Shown: positions 16,641-25,471, numbered from the stretch's first letter. The stretch: DNA of 52,321 bases from SHNJ01 sp964458615 (GCA_964458615.1 CAYWJR010000004.1:1-52321); one strand, 5' to 3'. The notes: generated by a model from the sequence alone, not told the origin. Numbers and translations are program-made.

Positions 16641-17606
16641 ATGACTATAGCAGCTGAGCATCAACTAAGACTGTTTCACGATTTTTTAATCGGGGAGGAT
16701 GGCAAACCGCGTCCGGAGGTTATTGTTTCGACCGGTATGGGACATGGTGAGGTAATTGCAAAAGGTGGTTGGGCAATTCAACAAGAAATCAGTGGTGATG
16801 TAGCAGAAACAATTATCCGTATGGTATCACACACAGGTAAGGCGATCCATGTACCGGAGGGTGTTTTAGCCGACCATGCCACCCAATCGACCCCGCATAT
16901 CCATTTGGGTTCTAATTTTAGATATACTATGAGAAGAATCTTAGTAGATCTATCTGATGAAGGTAATATTCGGGTTAAGTTTTTTGGTAGTGATAATAAA
17001 CCAAGTTTTCAAGCCTTCAAGCTACGTGATCAAAGTATTGATTCAGACATATGGAATCAAACTTTTCACCGTTTAAATCAACTCACATATGAAAAAACTC
17101 ATGACAATTCCAGGCTTATCAAATTAAGAACTAATTTCTTGCAAACTTTGCTCGACTCACCCGGGACGGTTTTATTCACCGGTGTACCGGAAAGTGTTGC
17201 GCAAATGACCTCGGCACGGATTGGCGCGTCGTGGGGCTTGGTGCAGGAAACAGTGCAGGGTGTGGCGGAATATTTCATTCGCTTGCGCGGGGAATATGAC
17301 CCAGCAGCGCAAAATGCGCATGGAGAAATGTCGGGTAGTATGCCCGTGCACCAAACATGGCATAGCCAGCATGCGCATGTGAATTTTCAAAAATTGCCAA
17401 AACCTGTTTTAACAATCGGTGGGCCAAATGGTGATGAAGTGATTATCACATTCGGTCGCACGGTACGGGCTGGCTTTCAAGGACAATCTACAGCAACCAA
17501 AGCTTACTTGCGACTCTTTGCAACAAAGGGTATGGTGCCCGACCAAATAGAGGAATTATTGCGACGTAATGCAGGCTATTTGATTGATGGCCGAGCAAGA
17601 TCGTAA
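16641..17606 (+). CDS. Unrecognised protein in a repeat-flanked accessory segment
   Basis: A 321-residue protein that I cannot assign. It has no signal peptide or membrane helix. The N-terminal half is charged and the middle has HIHLGSNFRYTMRRIL; the C-terminal half has GMVPDQIEELLRRN. Seven or more His residues are scattered (HQTWHSQHAHVNF). The ATG at 16641 follows GAGGG at a good distance; an upstream TTG at 16629 is less likely. The first 500 bases are clearly more AT-rich, with codons unlike neighbouring genes (AGA, TTA, ATA), which suggests acquisition by transfer. It lies between two G/T-rich direct repeats, each followed by a palindromic element. Confidence 0.65.
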   Translation: MTIAAEHQLRLFHDFLIGEDGKPRPEVIVSTGMGHGEVIAKGGWAIQQEISGDVAETIIRMVSHTGKAIHVPEGVLADHATQSTPHIHLGSNFRYTMRRILVDLSDEGNIRVKFFGSDNKPSFQAFKLRDQSIDSDIWNQTFHRLNQLTYEKTHDNSRLIKLRTNFLQTLLDSPGTVLFTGVPESVAQMTSARIGASWGLVQETVQGVAEYFIRLRGEYDPAAQNAHGEMSGSMPVHQTWHSQHAHVNFQKLPKPVLTIGGPNGDEVIITFGRTVRAGFQGQSTATKAYLRLFATKGMVPDQIEELLRRNAGYLIDGRARS

Positions 17607-17623
17607 TTAACACCGACAAAAGG

Positions 17624-17650
17624 TGGCTGGGCTGTGGGGTAGTGGGCTTG
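17624..17650 (+). repeat. G/T-rich direct repeat, right copy
   Basis: Matches 16305–16331 with few mismatches and, like it, lies just past a gene's 3' end and immediately upstream of a TTGTCAT palindromic element. Confidence 0.6.
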
Positions 17651-17651
17651 T

Positions 17652-17767
17652 TTGTCATCCCCGCCCCCGGTTGCGCGAGGATAAACTCCAGCGGGGATCT
17701 AGTTCCTCGTAAACGGACTGTTACCTCTGGATCCCCGATAAACGCGATGTGTTTTCGGGGATGACAA
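17652..17767. repeat. Palindrome-ended interspersed repeat element, 116 bp
   Basis: Terminal inverted repeat of 12 perfect bases (TTGTCATCCCCG / CGGGGATGACAA) enclosing non-coding sequence. Same family of element as 16355–16510. With the adjoining repeat it occupies the first half of the 335-base gap before upp. Confidence 0.7.
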
Positions 17768-17820
17768 GAAAACTAAACCCAAACCCAAGACCCAACAACA
17801 CAATTCACTGCACATTCGCC

Positions 17821-17863
17821 TTCGCCCATTCTTCGCTAAAGCTACGAAGGGCTTCGGCGAGAC
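17821..17863. repeat. Short palindromic repeat related to the core of the 16355 element
   Basis: Contains TTCGCTAAAGCTACGAAGG and CTTCGGCGAG, an inverted and diverged match to CTCGCCGAAGCTTAGCGAAGG at 16411–16431. No coding potential. The rest of the gap up to upp is C/A-rich with no clear promoter. Confidence 0.45.
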
Positions 17864-17941
17864 AAGCCGCACACTGCACACTGTCCACCGACCACCGTTT
17901 TCCCCCTTTACCCTTTTCGCTTTCCGCTATACGCTGCGAGT

Positions 17942-18592
17942 ATGAAAACCGATCCGCGCTTTCCCAATTTACACATCGTCGATCACCCGTTGGTGCAACA
18001 TAAATTATCGCATATGCGCAATCGCGACACCTCGGATGTGACGTTCCGGCAAATGCTGCGTGAAATTTCGCTGTTGATGGGATATGAAATCACCCGCAAT
18101 ATTCCAATGAAATCGCAACAAATTCAAACCCCGCTGGCGCAAATGCAGGCGCCGGTTTTGGCGGGGCAGGATATGGCGATTATTTCTGTGCTGCGTGCCG
18201 GATTGGGCATGGCCGAAGGTTTGCGGGAATTGATGCCCCAGGCATGCGAAGGCCATATCGGTATTTACCGCGATCACGACACCAAAAAACCGGTTGAATA
18301 TTATGTCAAATTGCCGGTCGATGCGGCGCGGCCGTTTTTCGTCTGCGATCCGATGCTGGCAACCGGGCATTCGGCGGTTTATGCGGTCGATGTGTTAAAC
18401 AAACATGGCATCAAGGACGAAGATATAAGATTCCTATCCCTGGTCGCCGCGCCCGAAGGCGTTGCCGCATTCCAATCCGCCCATCCAAAAGTGCCGGTAT
18501 ACACGGCGGCGTTGGATAATCATTTGAATGAAAATGCCTATATAGTTCCAGGGCTTGGCGATGCGGGAGACCGGATTTTCGGCACGAAATAG
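17942..18592 (+). CDS. upp: Uracil phosphoribosyltransferase
   Basis: Salvages uracil to UMP using PRPP. At 216 residues it is full length, starting like other family members (VDHPLVQHKLSHMRNRDT). The PRPP-binding loop is VCDPMLATGHSA (family DPMLATGGSA, one Gly changed to His), and the C-terminal uracil-binding motif is YIVPGLGDAGDRIFGT. No clear ribosome-binding site precedes the ATG, but the conserved N-terminus fixes the start. It stands alone next to the repeat-rich segment; the next gene has its own promoter. Confidence 0.95.
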   Translation: MKTDPRFPNLHIVDHPLVQHKLSHMRNRDTSDVTFRQMLREISLLMGYEITRNIPMKSQQIQTPLAQMQAPVLAGQDMAIISVLRAGLGMAEGLRELMPQACEGHIGIYRDHDTKKPVEYYVKLPVDAARPFFVCDPMLATGHSAVYAVDVLNKHGIKDEDIRFLSLVAAPEGVAAFQSAHPKVPVYTAALDNHLNENAYIVPGLGDAGDRIFGTK

Positions 18593-18596
18593 CACA

Positions 18597-18625
18597 TTGA
18601 CAAACGTATCCTAATAAGATACAAT
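18597..18625 (+). promoter_or_regulatory. Near-consensus sigma-70 promoter placing transcription start at the ATG
   Basis: TTGACA (18597–18602), a 17-base spacer and TACAAT (18620–18625). The ATG of the downstream gene begins five bases after the −10 element, so the mRNA would begin at or within a base or two of the start codon. There is no ribosome-binding site. This predicts a leaderless message. Confidence 0.75.
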
Positions 18626-18630
18626 ATTTT

Positions 18631-19155
18631 ATGTCTTTTTATCGCCCTAAGCATGCCCCATGGAAGGGTTTAGAAATTTTGGTCGTGGATGATCTGCCCA
18701 AAAAACAGGCGGATATAGAAACCATGATTACCAAACTGGGAGCCGAAGTCAGCGTAAAATATGTGGGCACGATCCTTGATGCCGAGCAATATTTGCGATC
18801 AAAAGAAAGACATAATCCCAAATCACCCGTTGATTTAATAATCATGGATTATAACTTGCCTTATGCGCCGGGCGAAAGGTGTCAAGAAGATTTAGGGCCA
18901 GTACACTTGACCGCCTGGGAAAAAATGTATGATGGCAAAGTATGCACTTGTTATTACACAATGTTCGCTGAAGCTTTGTATCATGGATTAAAAATTCCAG
19001 GAAAAACATTTGTTGATGAGTTGGGATTGGCCAAGTGGCTGGATCAAGCACAAGAGCTTGCAGAAACAGGAAGTCACCGCACCAAATCATCTGTGCTGCT
19101 TACTCAAAAATTGCCTGTAAAGGTTATAGAAAAACGTATTAAAGAGCGGGTTTAG
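18631..19155 (+). CDS. Receiver-like (CheY-type) single-domain protein
   Basis: A 174-residue protein. Its N-terminal half has response-regulator features: ILVVDD (acidic pocket) and, after a normal spacing, DLIIMDYNLP with the likely phospho-acceptor Asp. The second half departs from the family; I see no conserved Thr/Ser then Lys-Pro, and it ends in a basic tail (KVIEKRIKERV). No output domain. It could be a diverged receiver that signals by protein contact, or one that no longer phosphorylates. It is more AT-rich than flanking cobT. The transcript appears leaderless. No histidine kinase is nearby. Confidence 0.65.
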   Translation: MSFYRPKHAPWKGLEILVVDDLPKKQADIETMITKLGAEVSVKYVGTILDAEQYLRSKERHNPKSPVDLIIMDYNLPYAPGERCQEDLGPVHLTAWEKMYDGKVCTCYYTMFAEALYHGLKIPGKTFVDELGLAKWLDQAQELAETGSHRTKSSVLLTQKLPVKVIEKRIKERV

Positions 19156-19160
19156 TTACG

Positions 19161-20948
19161 CTATTCAAACAATTTATCCAATTGCCCTAACATAACGGGA
19201 CCCAATTGTTCGACATCGGCGATTGTGACCGCGTTTTCGTAATACCGCGTCACGTCATGGCCAATGCCAATCGCCACCAATTCCACCGGCGATTTCGATT
19301 CGATCCATTGGATCACGCCGCGCAAATGTTGTTCCAAATAAATGCCGCCATTGGCCGATGTGGTTAAATCGTCGACCGGTGCGCCATCGGAAATGACCAT
19401 CAGTATTTTTCGTTGCTCCGCCCGGCCGATCAACCGGCGATGCGCCCACAACAATGCCTCGCCATCGATGTTTTCTTTTAACAATCCTTCTTTTAACATC
19501 ACGCCTAAATTTTGCCTGGTGCGGCGGTAACTGGCATCCGCGCTTTTGTATATGATGTGCCGCAAATCGTTCAACCGGCCTGGTTGCGGCGGTTTTCCGG
19601 CGCCGACCCATTTTTCAAATGGCTGGCCGCCTTTCCAGGATTTGGTGGTGAATCCCAAAATTTCCACCTTTACGCCGCACCGTTCCAATGTGCGCGCCAA
19701 AATATCCGCCGACAAAGCCGCCAGAATAATCGGCCTGCCGCGCATCGATCCGGAATTATCCAACAATAACGTGACAACCGTATCGTTGAAATCGGTTTGT
19801 TTTTCGCGCATGTGATAATTGCGGGTCTTTGGATTGTAAATCAAACGGGTCAAACGGCTGGGGTCCAACAATCCTTCTTCTTGGTCGTAATGCCATCCGC
19901 GTTTTTGCTGCGCTTGCAATTTGCGTTGCAGTTTATTGGCAAGCCGCGTCACAATCGGCGGCAAATAAGACAGATATTGATCCATTCCGGCGCGCAAATT
20001 GGCCAATTCCTGCGCGGTGCATAATTGTTCGGCGCCGACGATTTCATCGAATTCGGCGGTAAATGATTTATAGGAAAACTGGCCTTCGGTTTCCCAATAC
20101 CGGCTTAGGGGCAGGGTGTTGTTGCTGCGCGCGGGCGTGTCGGCTTCTTGCGGTTGCGCGTCGCCATCGCCGGATACGGGTTCGGGTTTGGTATCGGCCG
20201 GTTGCGGCGTTTGCTCGCCCGAATGCGGCGATGGATCTTCGCTTTGGGTTTGTTTTTTGGAACTATCATCGTCCGGTTGTTCGTTTTGTCCTTCGGCCGA
20301 TTCGTTTTCGTCCGTTTCGGTTTGATCTTGTTCTTCTATTCCAAGCTGGCTTAGGATCTGCCGCAAAATTTTGGCATAAGCGGGCTGGTCGGAAATTGAA
20401 TTTTGCAAAGCAACCCGGTTTTTTTGCAATATTTGCGGCATCGATTCATGAATCAATTGCGCGATGGATTCCGGGATGTCGCCGCCTTTGTTCAATGTGT
20501 TCCATGCCAGCATTTGCAAGGCGCGGTGCAACGGCAAATGTTCGGGCAAAGATTTTTGCGATGATTGCGTATCGTAACGGTTCTGTAAATTCGCTTTCAC
20601 GCCCTTGTATTGCATCGCGGCCATCATTTCGGCGCGGATGAATTCGAATGCGTCGAAAAATTCCCGCGCTTCGTATTGTTGCGGCGAAAATTGCCGGTGC
20701 AATTTGGCGTCATGATACCGCATGCGTCCGGCGGCGGAATCGGATTCGCCGCGCAACGCATGGAAATAATCCCGCATTTCGCCTTTGATATAATTGGTCA
20801 GGCGTATTTTATTGCGCCCGTCATAAGACGGCATAACGCCATAAGAAATATCGGCGTCGGGGCGGTGCGATATGGCGCGCGCCGTTGCCGCCGTGGCCTT
20901 TTGAAAATTTTCGCGGATTTTATCGGCAGCGGATGGGTCGTTGGCCAT
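19161..20948 (-). CDS. cobT: Cobaltochelatase subunit CobT
   Basis: Large partner of the CobNST aerobic cobalt chelatase, 595 residues. The N-terminal alpha-helical region is followed by a long acidic, Gln/Pro-rich linker (about 220–295) and a C-terminal von Willebrand A domain with a MIDAS motif (LLDNSGSM) and later SDGAPVDD. It binds CobS to form an AAA+ chaperone-like ring resembling BchD/BchI. cobS lies 17 bases upstream in the same orientation. No cobN or other cobalamin gene occurs in the window, so CobST may serve another metal-insertion or chaperone role, as suggested for alphaproteobacteria that lack B12 synthesis. Confidence 0.93.
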   Translation of the reverse strand: MANDPSAADKIRENFQKATAATARAISHRPDADISYGVMPSYDGRNKIRLTNYIKGEMRDYFHALRGESDSAAGRMRYHDAKLHRQFSPQQYEAREFFDAFEFIRAEMMAAMQYKGVKANLQNRYDTQSSQKSLPEHLPLHRALQMLAWNTLNKGGDIPESIAQLIHESMPQILQKNRVALQNSISDQPAYAKILRQILSQLGIEEQDQTETDENESAEGQNEQPDDDSSKKQTQSEDPSPHSGEQTPQPADTKPEPVSGDGDAQPQEADTPARSNNTLPLSRYWETEGQFSYKSFTAEFDEIVGAEQLCTAQELANLRAGMDQYLSYLPPIVTRLANKLQRKLQAQQKRGWHYDQEEGLLDPSRLTRLIYNPKTRNYHMREKQTDFNDTVVTLLLDNSGSMRGRPIILAALSADILARTLERCGVKVEILGFTTKSWKGGQPFEKWVGAGKPPQPGRLNDLRHIIYKSADASYRRTRQNLGVMLKEGLLKENIDGEALLWAHRRLIGRAEQRKILMVISDGAPVDDLTTSANGGIYLEQHLRGVIQWIESKSPVELVAIGIGHDVTRYYENAVTIADVEQLGPVMLGQLDKLFE

Positions 20949-20965
20949 TATTTGCCGCCTTTGGG

Positions 20966-21931
20966 TTATAATTCTTCGCCAAAACAGCGTTGATAATATT
21001 CGGCCAAAATCGATTTTTCGCTATCGTCGCATTTGTTATAAAAACTGACCCGGAATGCGAATGCGCGGTTTTTGAAAATGTCGGTATTTTCCGCCCAACT
21101 GATAACGGTGCGGGGGGACATTACGGTGGAAATATCGCCGGCGATAAAACCTTGGCGGGTTAAATTCGCGACCTGCACCATGGTGGCGATTTCTTCGCGG
21201 CCCTTTTTGGTTTGCATTACTGGAACTTTGGCCGCGACGATGTCGACTTCTTTGTGGGGGTCCAAATAATTCAAGCAGGCGACGATATTCCACCGGTCCA
21301 TCTGGCCTTGGTTGATTTGCTGTGTGCCATGATACAAACCGGTCGTATCGCCAAGTCCGATTGTGTTTGCGGTCGCGAACAGGCGGAATGCGCTGTGCGG
21401 GTGCAGAATTTTATTTTGATCCAACAAGGTCAATTTTCCATTGGCTTCTAAGATGCGTTGAATGACGAACATCACATCCGGGCGGCCGGCATCGTATTCA
21501 TCGAACACCAACGCGACCGGGTTTTGAATCGCCCAGGGCAAAATGCCTTCTTTGAATTTGGTGACTTGTTTGCGGTCTTCTAACACAATGGCATCTTTGC
21601 CCAATAAATCGAAACGGCTTATATGGCTGTCTAAATTGATGCGCACACAAGGCCAATTCAGGCGCGAAGCGACTTGTTCGATATGGGTCGATTTGCCGGT
21701 GCCATGATAACCCTGGATCATCACGCGTTTATTATGCGCAAACCCGGCCAAAAGCGACAAGGTGGTGTCATGGTCGAATTGATATGTTTCGTCGCGCGGC
21801 GGTACGTAATTGCTGGCAAAACTAAAGGCTGGAACCTGTAAATCGGAATCGATGCCAAATGTCTGCCGCACCGAAATTTTAATATCCGGCAATTGTAAAA
21901 TATGCGCGCGTTCCGAACTTTCGATCTGCAT
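20966..21931 (-). CDS. cobS: Cobaltochelatase AAA+ subunit CobS
   Basis: MoxR-like AAA+ ATPase of 321 residues that powers cobalt chelation with CobT. Walker A is GYHGTGKST, Walker B ALVFDEYD, sensor-1 region LFATANTIG. The N-terminal segment (IKISVRQTFGIDSD, then VPPRD) is the typical CobS lead-in. It is followed immediately by cobT and preceded nine bases upstream by the J-domain gene, forming a compact three-gene minus-strand unit. Confidence 0.95.
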   Translation of the reverse strand: MQIESSERAHILQLPDIKISVRQTFGIDSDLQVPAFSFASNYVPPRDETYQFDHDTTLSLLAGFAHNKRVMIQGYHGTGKSTHIEQVASRLNWPCVRINLDSHISRFDLLGKDAIVLEDRKQVTKFKEGILPWAIQNPVALVFDEYDAGRPDVMFVIQRILEANGKLTLLDQNKILHPHSAFRLFATANTIGLGDTTGLYHGTQQINQGQMDRWNIVACLNYLDPHKEVDIVAAKVPVMQTKKGREEIATMVQVANLTRQGFIAGDISTVMSPRTVISWAENTDIFKNRAFAFRVSFYNKCDDSEKSILAEYYQRCFGEEL

Positions 21932-21940
21932 GCCCGAATC

Positions 21941-22537
21941 CTAAGCGGTGGTGCCAAACGCGCGTTTCACGGTTTGGAAAGCCTCGTTAATGGATTTGAA
22001 TCTTTCTTCGGCTTGCTTGTCGCCGCCATGCAAGTCCGGATGAAATTTTTTGACCAAAGTTTTATATTGCCGTTTGATGGATTCGAAATCCATGGTCGGC
22101 GTCAGTCCAAGTGTATTAAGTGCGCGGACGGTTTGGTGATCCATATTGGCGGCTGCATTGGATGAAGATTGCGAGGTCGTTGTTTCTTCGTCAAAGATAC
22201 CAAAATTGGCGGAAAATGCAGACCATTTACGGTCAAAGTCCGCGCGGAATTTTTTGTACTGTGCTTTTGATCCGAATGGCCAACTTGGTCTTTCCCATAC
22301 CGTATCTCGGCGGCGCATCGATTCTACTTCGACCGCATCCAGGCCTTTGTAATAATCCCATTGCAAATTATATTCGCGCACATGATCCAAACAAAACCAA
22401 AAATAATCGTTCAAATGATCCCTGTTTTTAGGCGCCTTGAATTCGCCTGGGTGGCTGCAGGCGGGGTGATCGCACGAACGGGTGGATCGCGGCGGTTCTG
22501 GTTCGAAATAACTGTTTGTTTTGCGGCGTTTTTGCAT
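21941..22537 (-). CDS. J-domain protein with N-terminal Cys/His cluster
   Basis: Hsp70 co-chaperone-like protein of 198 residues. The J domain is C-terminal with the obligatory HPD at 166–168 and helix IV SINEAFQTVK. The N-terminal half carries C22, C27, C49 and H52, spaced as a possible zinc site, within the APKNRDHLNDYFWFCLDHVREYN block typical of the J protein that neighbours cobS in alphaproteobacteria. It is probably co-transcribed with cobS–cobT and divergent from bolA. A link between DnaK and CobST assembly is a reasonable inference. Confidence 0.88.
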   Translation of the reverse strand: MQKRRKTNSYFEPEPPRSTRSCDHPACSHPGEFKAPKNRDHLNDYFWFCLDHVREYNLQWDYYKGLDAVEVESMRRRDTVWERPSWPFGSKAQYKKFRADFDRKWSAFSANFGIFDEETTTSQSSSNAAANMDHQTVRALNTLGLTPTMDFESIKRQYKTLVKKFHPDLHGGDKQAEERFKSINEAFQTVKRAFGTTA

Positions 22538-22614
22538 TAAAATCTCTATCGTATAAGCATAGCACGATTTATTAATTTTTCTATTGATAAACCGGGCTTT
22601 AAACGGATTATTTC

Positions 22615-22872
22615 ATGTCGCGCGCCCAAAGAATTCAAAATTTATTGCAAACCGCTTTTTCGCCGACCCATTTTCGGCTGGTGGATGATTCGGAAAAACA
22701 TCGCGGCCACAAAGGCTGGCAAGAAGGGGGCGAAACCCATTTTAGCTTGGAAATAAGCGCGGAAACTTTGTCCCGCCTGTCCCGAGTGGCCGCGCAACAA
22801 GCCATTTACAGAGTATTAAAGCCCGAATTCGAAACCGGATTGCATGCTTTTTCTATTCGTGTCGTTGTTTAA
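22615..22872 (+). CDS. BolA-family protein
   Basis: An 85-residue BolA-like protein, a family that pairs with monothiol glutaredoxins and affects iron-sulfur handling and cell shape. It shows the helix-strand start (RIQNLLQTAFSPTHFRLVDDS), the family motif HRGHKGWQEGGETHF with the invariant His, and the C-terminal QQAIYRVLKPEF helix and HAFSIRV strand. It is divergent from the J-protein gene with 77 bases between, the usual arrangement in this class. Confidence 0.9.
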   Translation: MSRAQRIQNLLQTAFSPTHFRLVDDSEKHRGHKGWQEGGETHFSLEISAETLSRLSRVAAQQAIYRVLKPEFETGLHAFSIRVVV

Positions 22873-23081
22873 TCGTTTTTTTTACGATTGTCATTTAGAT
22901 TTGATAGGATAGTCGTAAATTATAAATTCATAATGAAACGCATGCCACTCAGGCGGGCTCGGGGAATACGGCTTTTTTGCAACTGAAAACAACCGGCATA
23001 TGTTAAACCATGGATTGTGTGTTGAAATACATTACAATCTAAGGTAGCAATAATTATGTTTGTTTTTTCTATGGGGGTCGC

Positions 23082-23435
23082 TTGAGCACGCTTATCAATA
23101 AAAACATCGTTGTCGCCGGACACAGGACCAGCATGCGTTTGGAACCGGAAATGTGGAACGCGCTCGCGGAAATATGCGCGCGCGAAAAATGCAGTATTCG
23201 GGACGTTTGTACGTTGATTGACGCCAACCGCAGCACCACAAGCCTGACATCGGCGGTGCGGGTTTTTATTTTGGCCTATTTCCGTTTTGCCGGAAACGAT
23301 ATTGGCGCAAATAACGGCCTGGGTGGCGGCGTTTTAAACGGCGCGAATACGGCAACGCCGGCACAACCCAATCAGGGCATGCCGGCGCCGGCGTTAAACG
23401 TAATTGTCAGCAAGATATTCGCGCAATCCGCCTGA
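23082..23435 (+). CDS. Ribbon-helix-helix domain protein
   Basis: A 117-residue protein starting with TTG, supported by GGGGG seven bases upstream. The first 70 residues form an RHH_4-type fold: strand NIVVAGHRTSMRLEPEMW, then two helices (ALAEICAREK, SIRDVCTLID) and TTSLTSAVRVFILAYF. The C-terminal 45 residues are Ala/Asn/Pro/Gly-rich and look disordered. Such proteins are common small DNA-binding candidates in alphaproteobacteria, but no target is known from sequence. Convergent with the CBS gene, only five bases apart. Confidence 0.78.
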   Translation: MSTLINKNIVVAGHRTSMRLEPEMWNALAEICAREKCSIRDVCTLIDANRSTTSLTSAVRVFILAYFRFAGNDIGANNGLGGGVLNGANTATPAQPNQGMPAPALNVIVSKIFAQSA

Positions 23436-23440
23436 AATTT

Positions 23441-23899
23441 TTAGGCGGCCTTGGATGCGGCGCCATAAACCTCGCCAAAGATAAAGGCATCTTTGTTGTC
23501 GATGTCTTCCTTCATTTCTTTGGTGACGGCCGAAAACAGATCGCGAATCGAAACCATGCCGATTACTTCGCCATTTTCTTCGATTGGCAAATGGCGGATA
23601 TGATTTTGATCCATGATTTCCAACGCGTAATGCATCGTTTCACCCGGTTTCAATGTGATCGGGTTAGGGGTCATGACTTCGCGCAAAGTGGTGTCGTCTG
23701 GCGACAGACCCAGGGCTATGACGCGTTTTACCAAATCCCGTTCCGTAAAAATTCCGGCCAGTGTCGATCCATCGACGACCATAATCGCGCCGATATTGTG
23801 TTCCGCCATTAATTTCGCGGCGGTTGTGGCGGATGCGTGGGTTGGTAATTTAATTACCAACGGATAACGGGAAGTAGCTTTTGAAATTTTGTTTCTCAT
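23441..23899 (-). CDS. CBS-domain pair protein
   Basis: A 152-residue stand-alone protein with two CBS motifs, about residues 15–70 (ATTAAKLMAEHNIGAIMVVD...AGIFTERDLVKR) and 78–135 (VMTPNPITLKPGETMHYALEIM...GMVSIRDLF). Such Bateman modules bind adenosine nucleotides and act as energy sensors. There is no attached enzyme or channel. The 249 bases upstream, to the CorC-type gene, hold no other gene. Confidence 0.9.
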   Translation of the reverse strand: MRNKISKATSRYPLVIKLPTHASATTAAKLMAEHNIGAIMVVDGSTLAGIFTERDLVKRVIALGLSPDDTTLREVMTPNPITLKPGETMHYALEIMDQNHIRHLPIEENGEVIGMVSIRDLFSAVTKEMKEDIDNKDAFIFGEVYGAASKAA

Positions 23900-24148
23900 T
23901 TTGACAGCCCCATTCGTGTATTGTTACTCAGTGCCTTGCTTTTTTAATTGTTAGGCAAAGTATATCGCAAAAAAAACAAAACGTCACGCATTAATTTCCA
24001 CTTATTTTGCGTTCCATCATGTTCGTAATGTTGTGAAGTGATTGAATAATCGGGTTTATATGCCGATATCAAATTAAGTTTGCATAAAAAACAGCCCAAG
24101 GGTCACCGAACAGGGCGGGCTGATTTAGAATATAAACGCGGCTCGATC

Positions 24149-25471
24149 TTATGCGGCTTGTATTTTTGCAGGCGGCGTAATGCGCACGGATGTGATTTGA
24201 TTTCTTTGGCGGCGTAAAATTTCGAACCTTAGATTATGGAACGTAAATACCTGGCCGACATCCGGAATTTGCTGCGTTTCATGCAAAACAAGTCCGGCGA
24301 CGGTCACGGCTTCTTCGTCCGGCAAATGCCAATCGAATTCGCGGTTTAAATCGCGGATCGTAACGCTGCCATTGACGATGTAACTGCCGTCCGATTGCGC
24401 GCGGACACCGGGAACATTCACGTCGTATTCGTCGAACACTTCGCCCACGATTTCTTCTAAAATGTCTTCAAGCGTGACGATGCCCATAAAGCTTCCATAT
24501 TCGTCGACGACAACCGCGAAATGTTCGCGCCGTTCCCGGAAAGACTGCAATTGATCCAACAATGTGGTGGTTTCAGGAATAAACCAAGGCGGCGAAACGG
24601 TGGATGCGATATCGACTTCGTCCAAATTTTCCGCGTGCGAACGCAATGCGCGCAATAATTGTTTCGCGTGCAAGATGCCGACGATATTGTCGGGCGAATC
24701 TTTCCACACCGCAACGCGGCTGAAATTGTTGTTTAATACTTCGTCGATGATGTCCGTGCTTTTGCGGTCTATGTCGATCATGACGGCGTTTTTACGATGG
24801 GTCATAACCTCGGAAACGTCGATTTCGGCAAGATCCAAAATGCTGCGCAACATCACGCTGCGTCCGCGCGCTTCGCCGCCGGCATGGCCGTGCAAATCGA
24901 TCGCGCCGCGCAATTCTTCATCGCCAAGCGCGTGGCCGATGCCGGTATCGGATTTGATACGCATGATGCGCAAAGACCGGTTAACCACTGTGCGCACCAT
25001 TTTGGTGATCGGCGCGAATATAATCATGCAAAAACGGATCGGCGGCGCCAGAATCAAAGACGCCTTGTCGGCGTTGTTGATCGCGATGGTTTTCGGCAAA
25101 ACCTCGGCGAATATCAAAATCAACGCCGTCATTAAAACGGTGGCGTACAAAATTCCATGATGGCCAAACAGATTCAGAAAAAGGCTGGTGGTCAAAGACG
25201 ACGCCAAAATATTCAATAATGTGTTGACCAATAATATCGTCGCGATCAAATTTTCGCTGTCATGCCGGACTTTGATGACCATTTTGGCGCGCCAGTCGCC
25301 GCTTTTAGCCAATGTGTGCATGCGCGAACGGGATGCGCCGGTAAGGGCGGTTTCGGAACCTGCGAAAAACGCGGAAAACAAGGTCAGCAACAAAACCCAA
25401 AATCCGGTTAACCACATATCCGCACTGTCCAGTTGGGGCACAGCTTGGTCGGCAATAAGAGGATCGATCAT
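24149..25471 (-). CDS. CNNM/CorC-type transporter (DUF21, CBS pair, CorC_HlyC domain)
   Basis: Membrane protein of 440 residues of the HlyC/CorC–CNNM family, implicated in magnesium or cobalt homeostasis. It has an N-terminal DUF21 region with about four membrane helices (first at residues 20–42, SAFFAGSETALTGASRSR motif, then the AEVLPKTIA signature). A CBS pair follows (VSEVMTHRKNAVMIDID and later VVVDEYGSFMGIVTLEDILEEIVGE), and the C-terminal CorC_HlyC domain has DGSYIVNGSVTIRDLN. Residue 19 is an alternative start. It stands as a single gene. Confidence 0.92.
   Translation of the reverse strand: MIDPLIADQAVPQLDSADMWLTGFWVLLLTLFSAFFAGSETALTGASRSRMHTLAKSGDWRAKMVIKVRHDSENLIATILLVNTLLNILASSLTTSLFLNLFGHHGILYATVLMTALILIFAEVLPKTIAINNADKASLILAPPIRFCMIIFAPITKMVRTVVNRSLRIMRIKSDTGIGHALGDEELRGAIDLHGHAGGEARGRSVMLRSILDLAEIDVSEVMTHRKNAVMIDIDRKSTDIIDEVLNNNFSRVAVWKDSPDNIVGILHAKQLLRALRSHAENLDEVDIASTVSPPWFIPETTTLLDQLQSFRERREHFAVVVDEYGSFMGIVTLEDILEEIVGEVFDEYDVNVPGVRAQSDGSYIVNGSVTIRDLNREFDWHLPDEEAVTVAGLVLHETQQIPDVGQVFTFHNLRFEILRRQRNQITSVRITPPAKIQAA

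Noticed and set aside
20063..20641. 192-codon plus-strand frame inside cobT
   Set aside because: Antisense to the CobT linker and VWA region; Arg/Phe/Cys-biased composition is typical of a shadow frame.
22920..23123. 67-codon minus-strand frame before the ribbon-helix-helix gene
   Set aside because: It overlaps the promoter and start of that gene and has no ribosome-binding site or family likeness.
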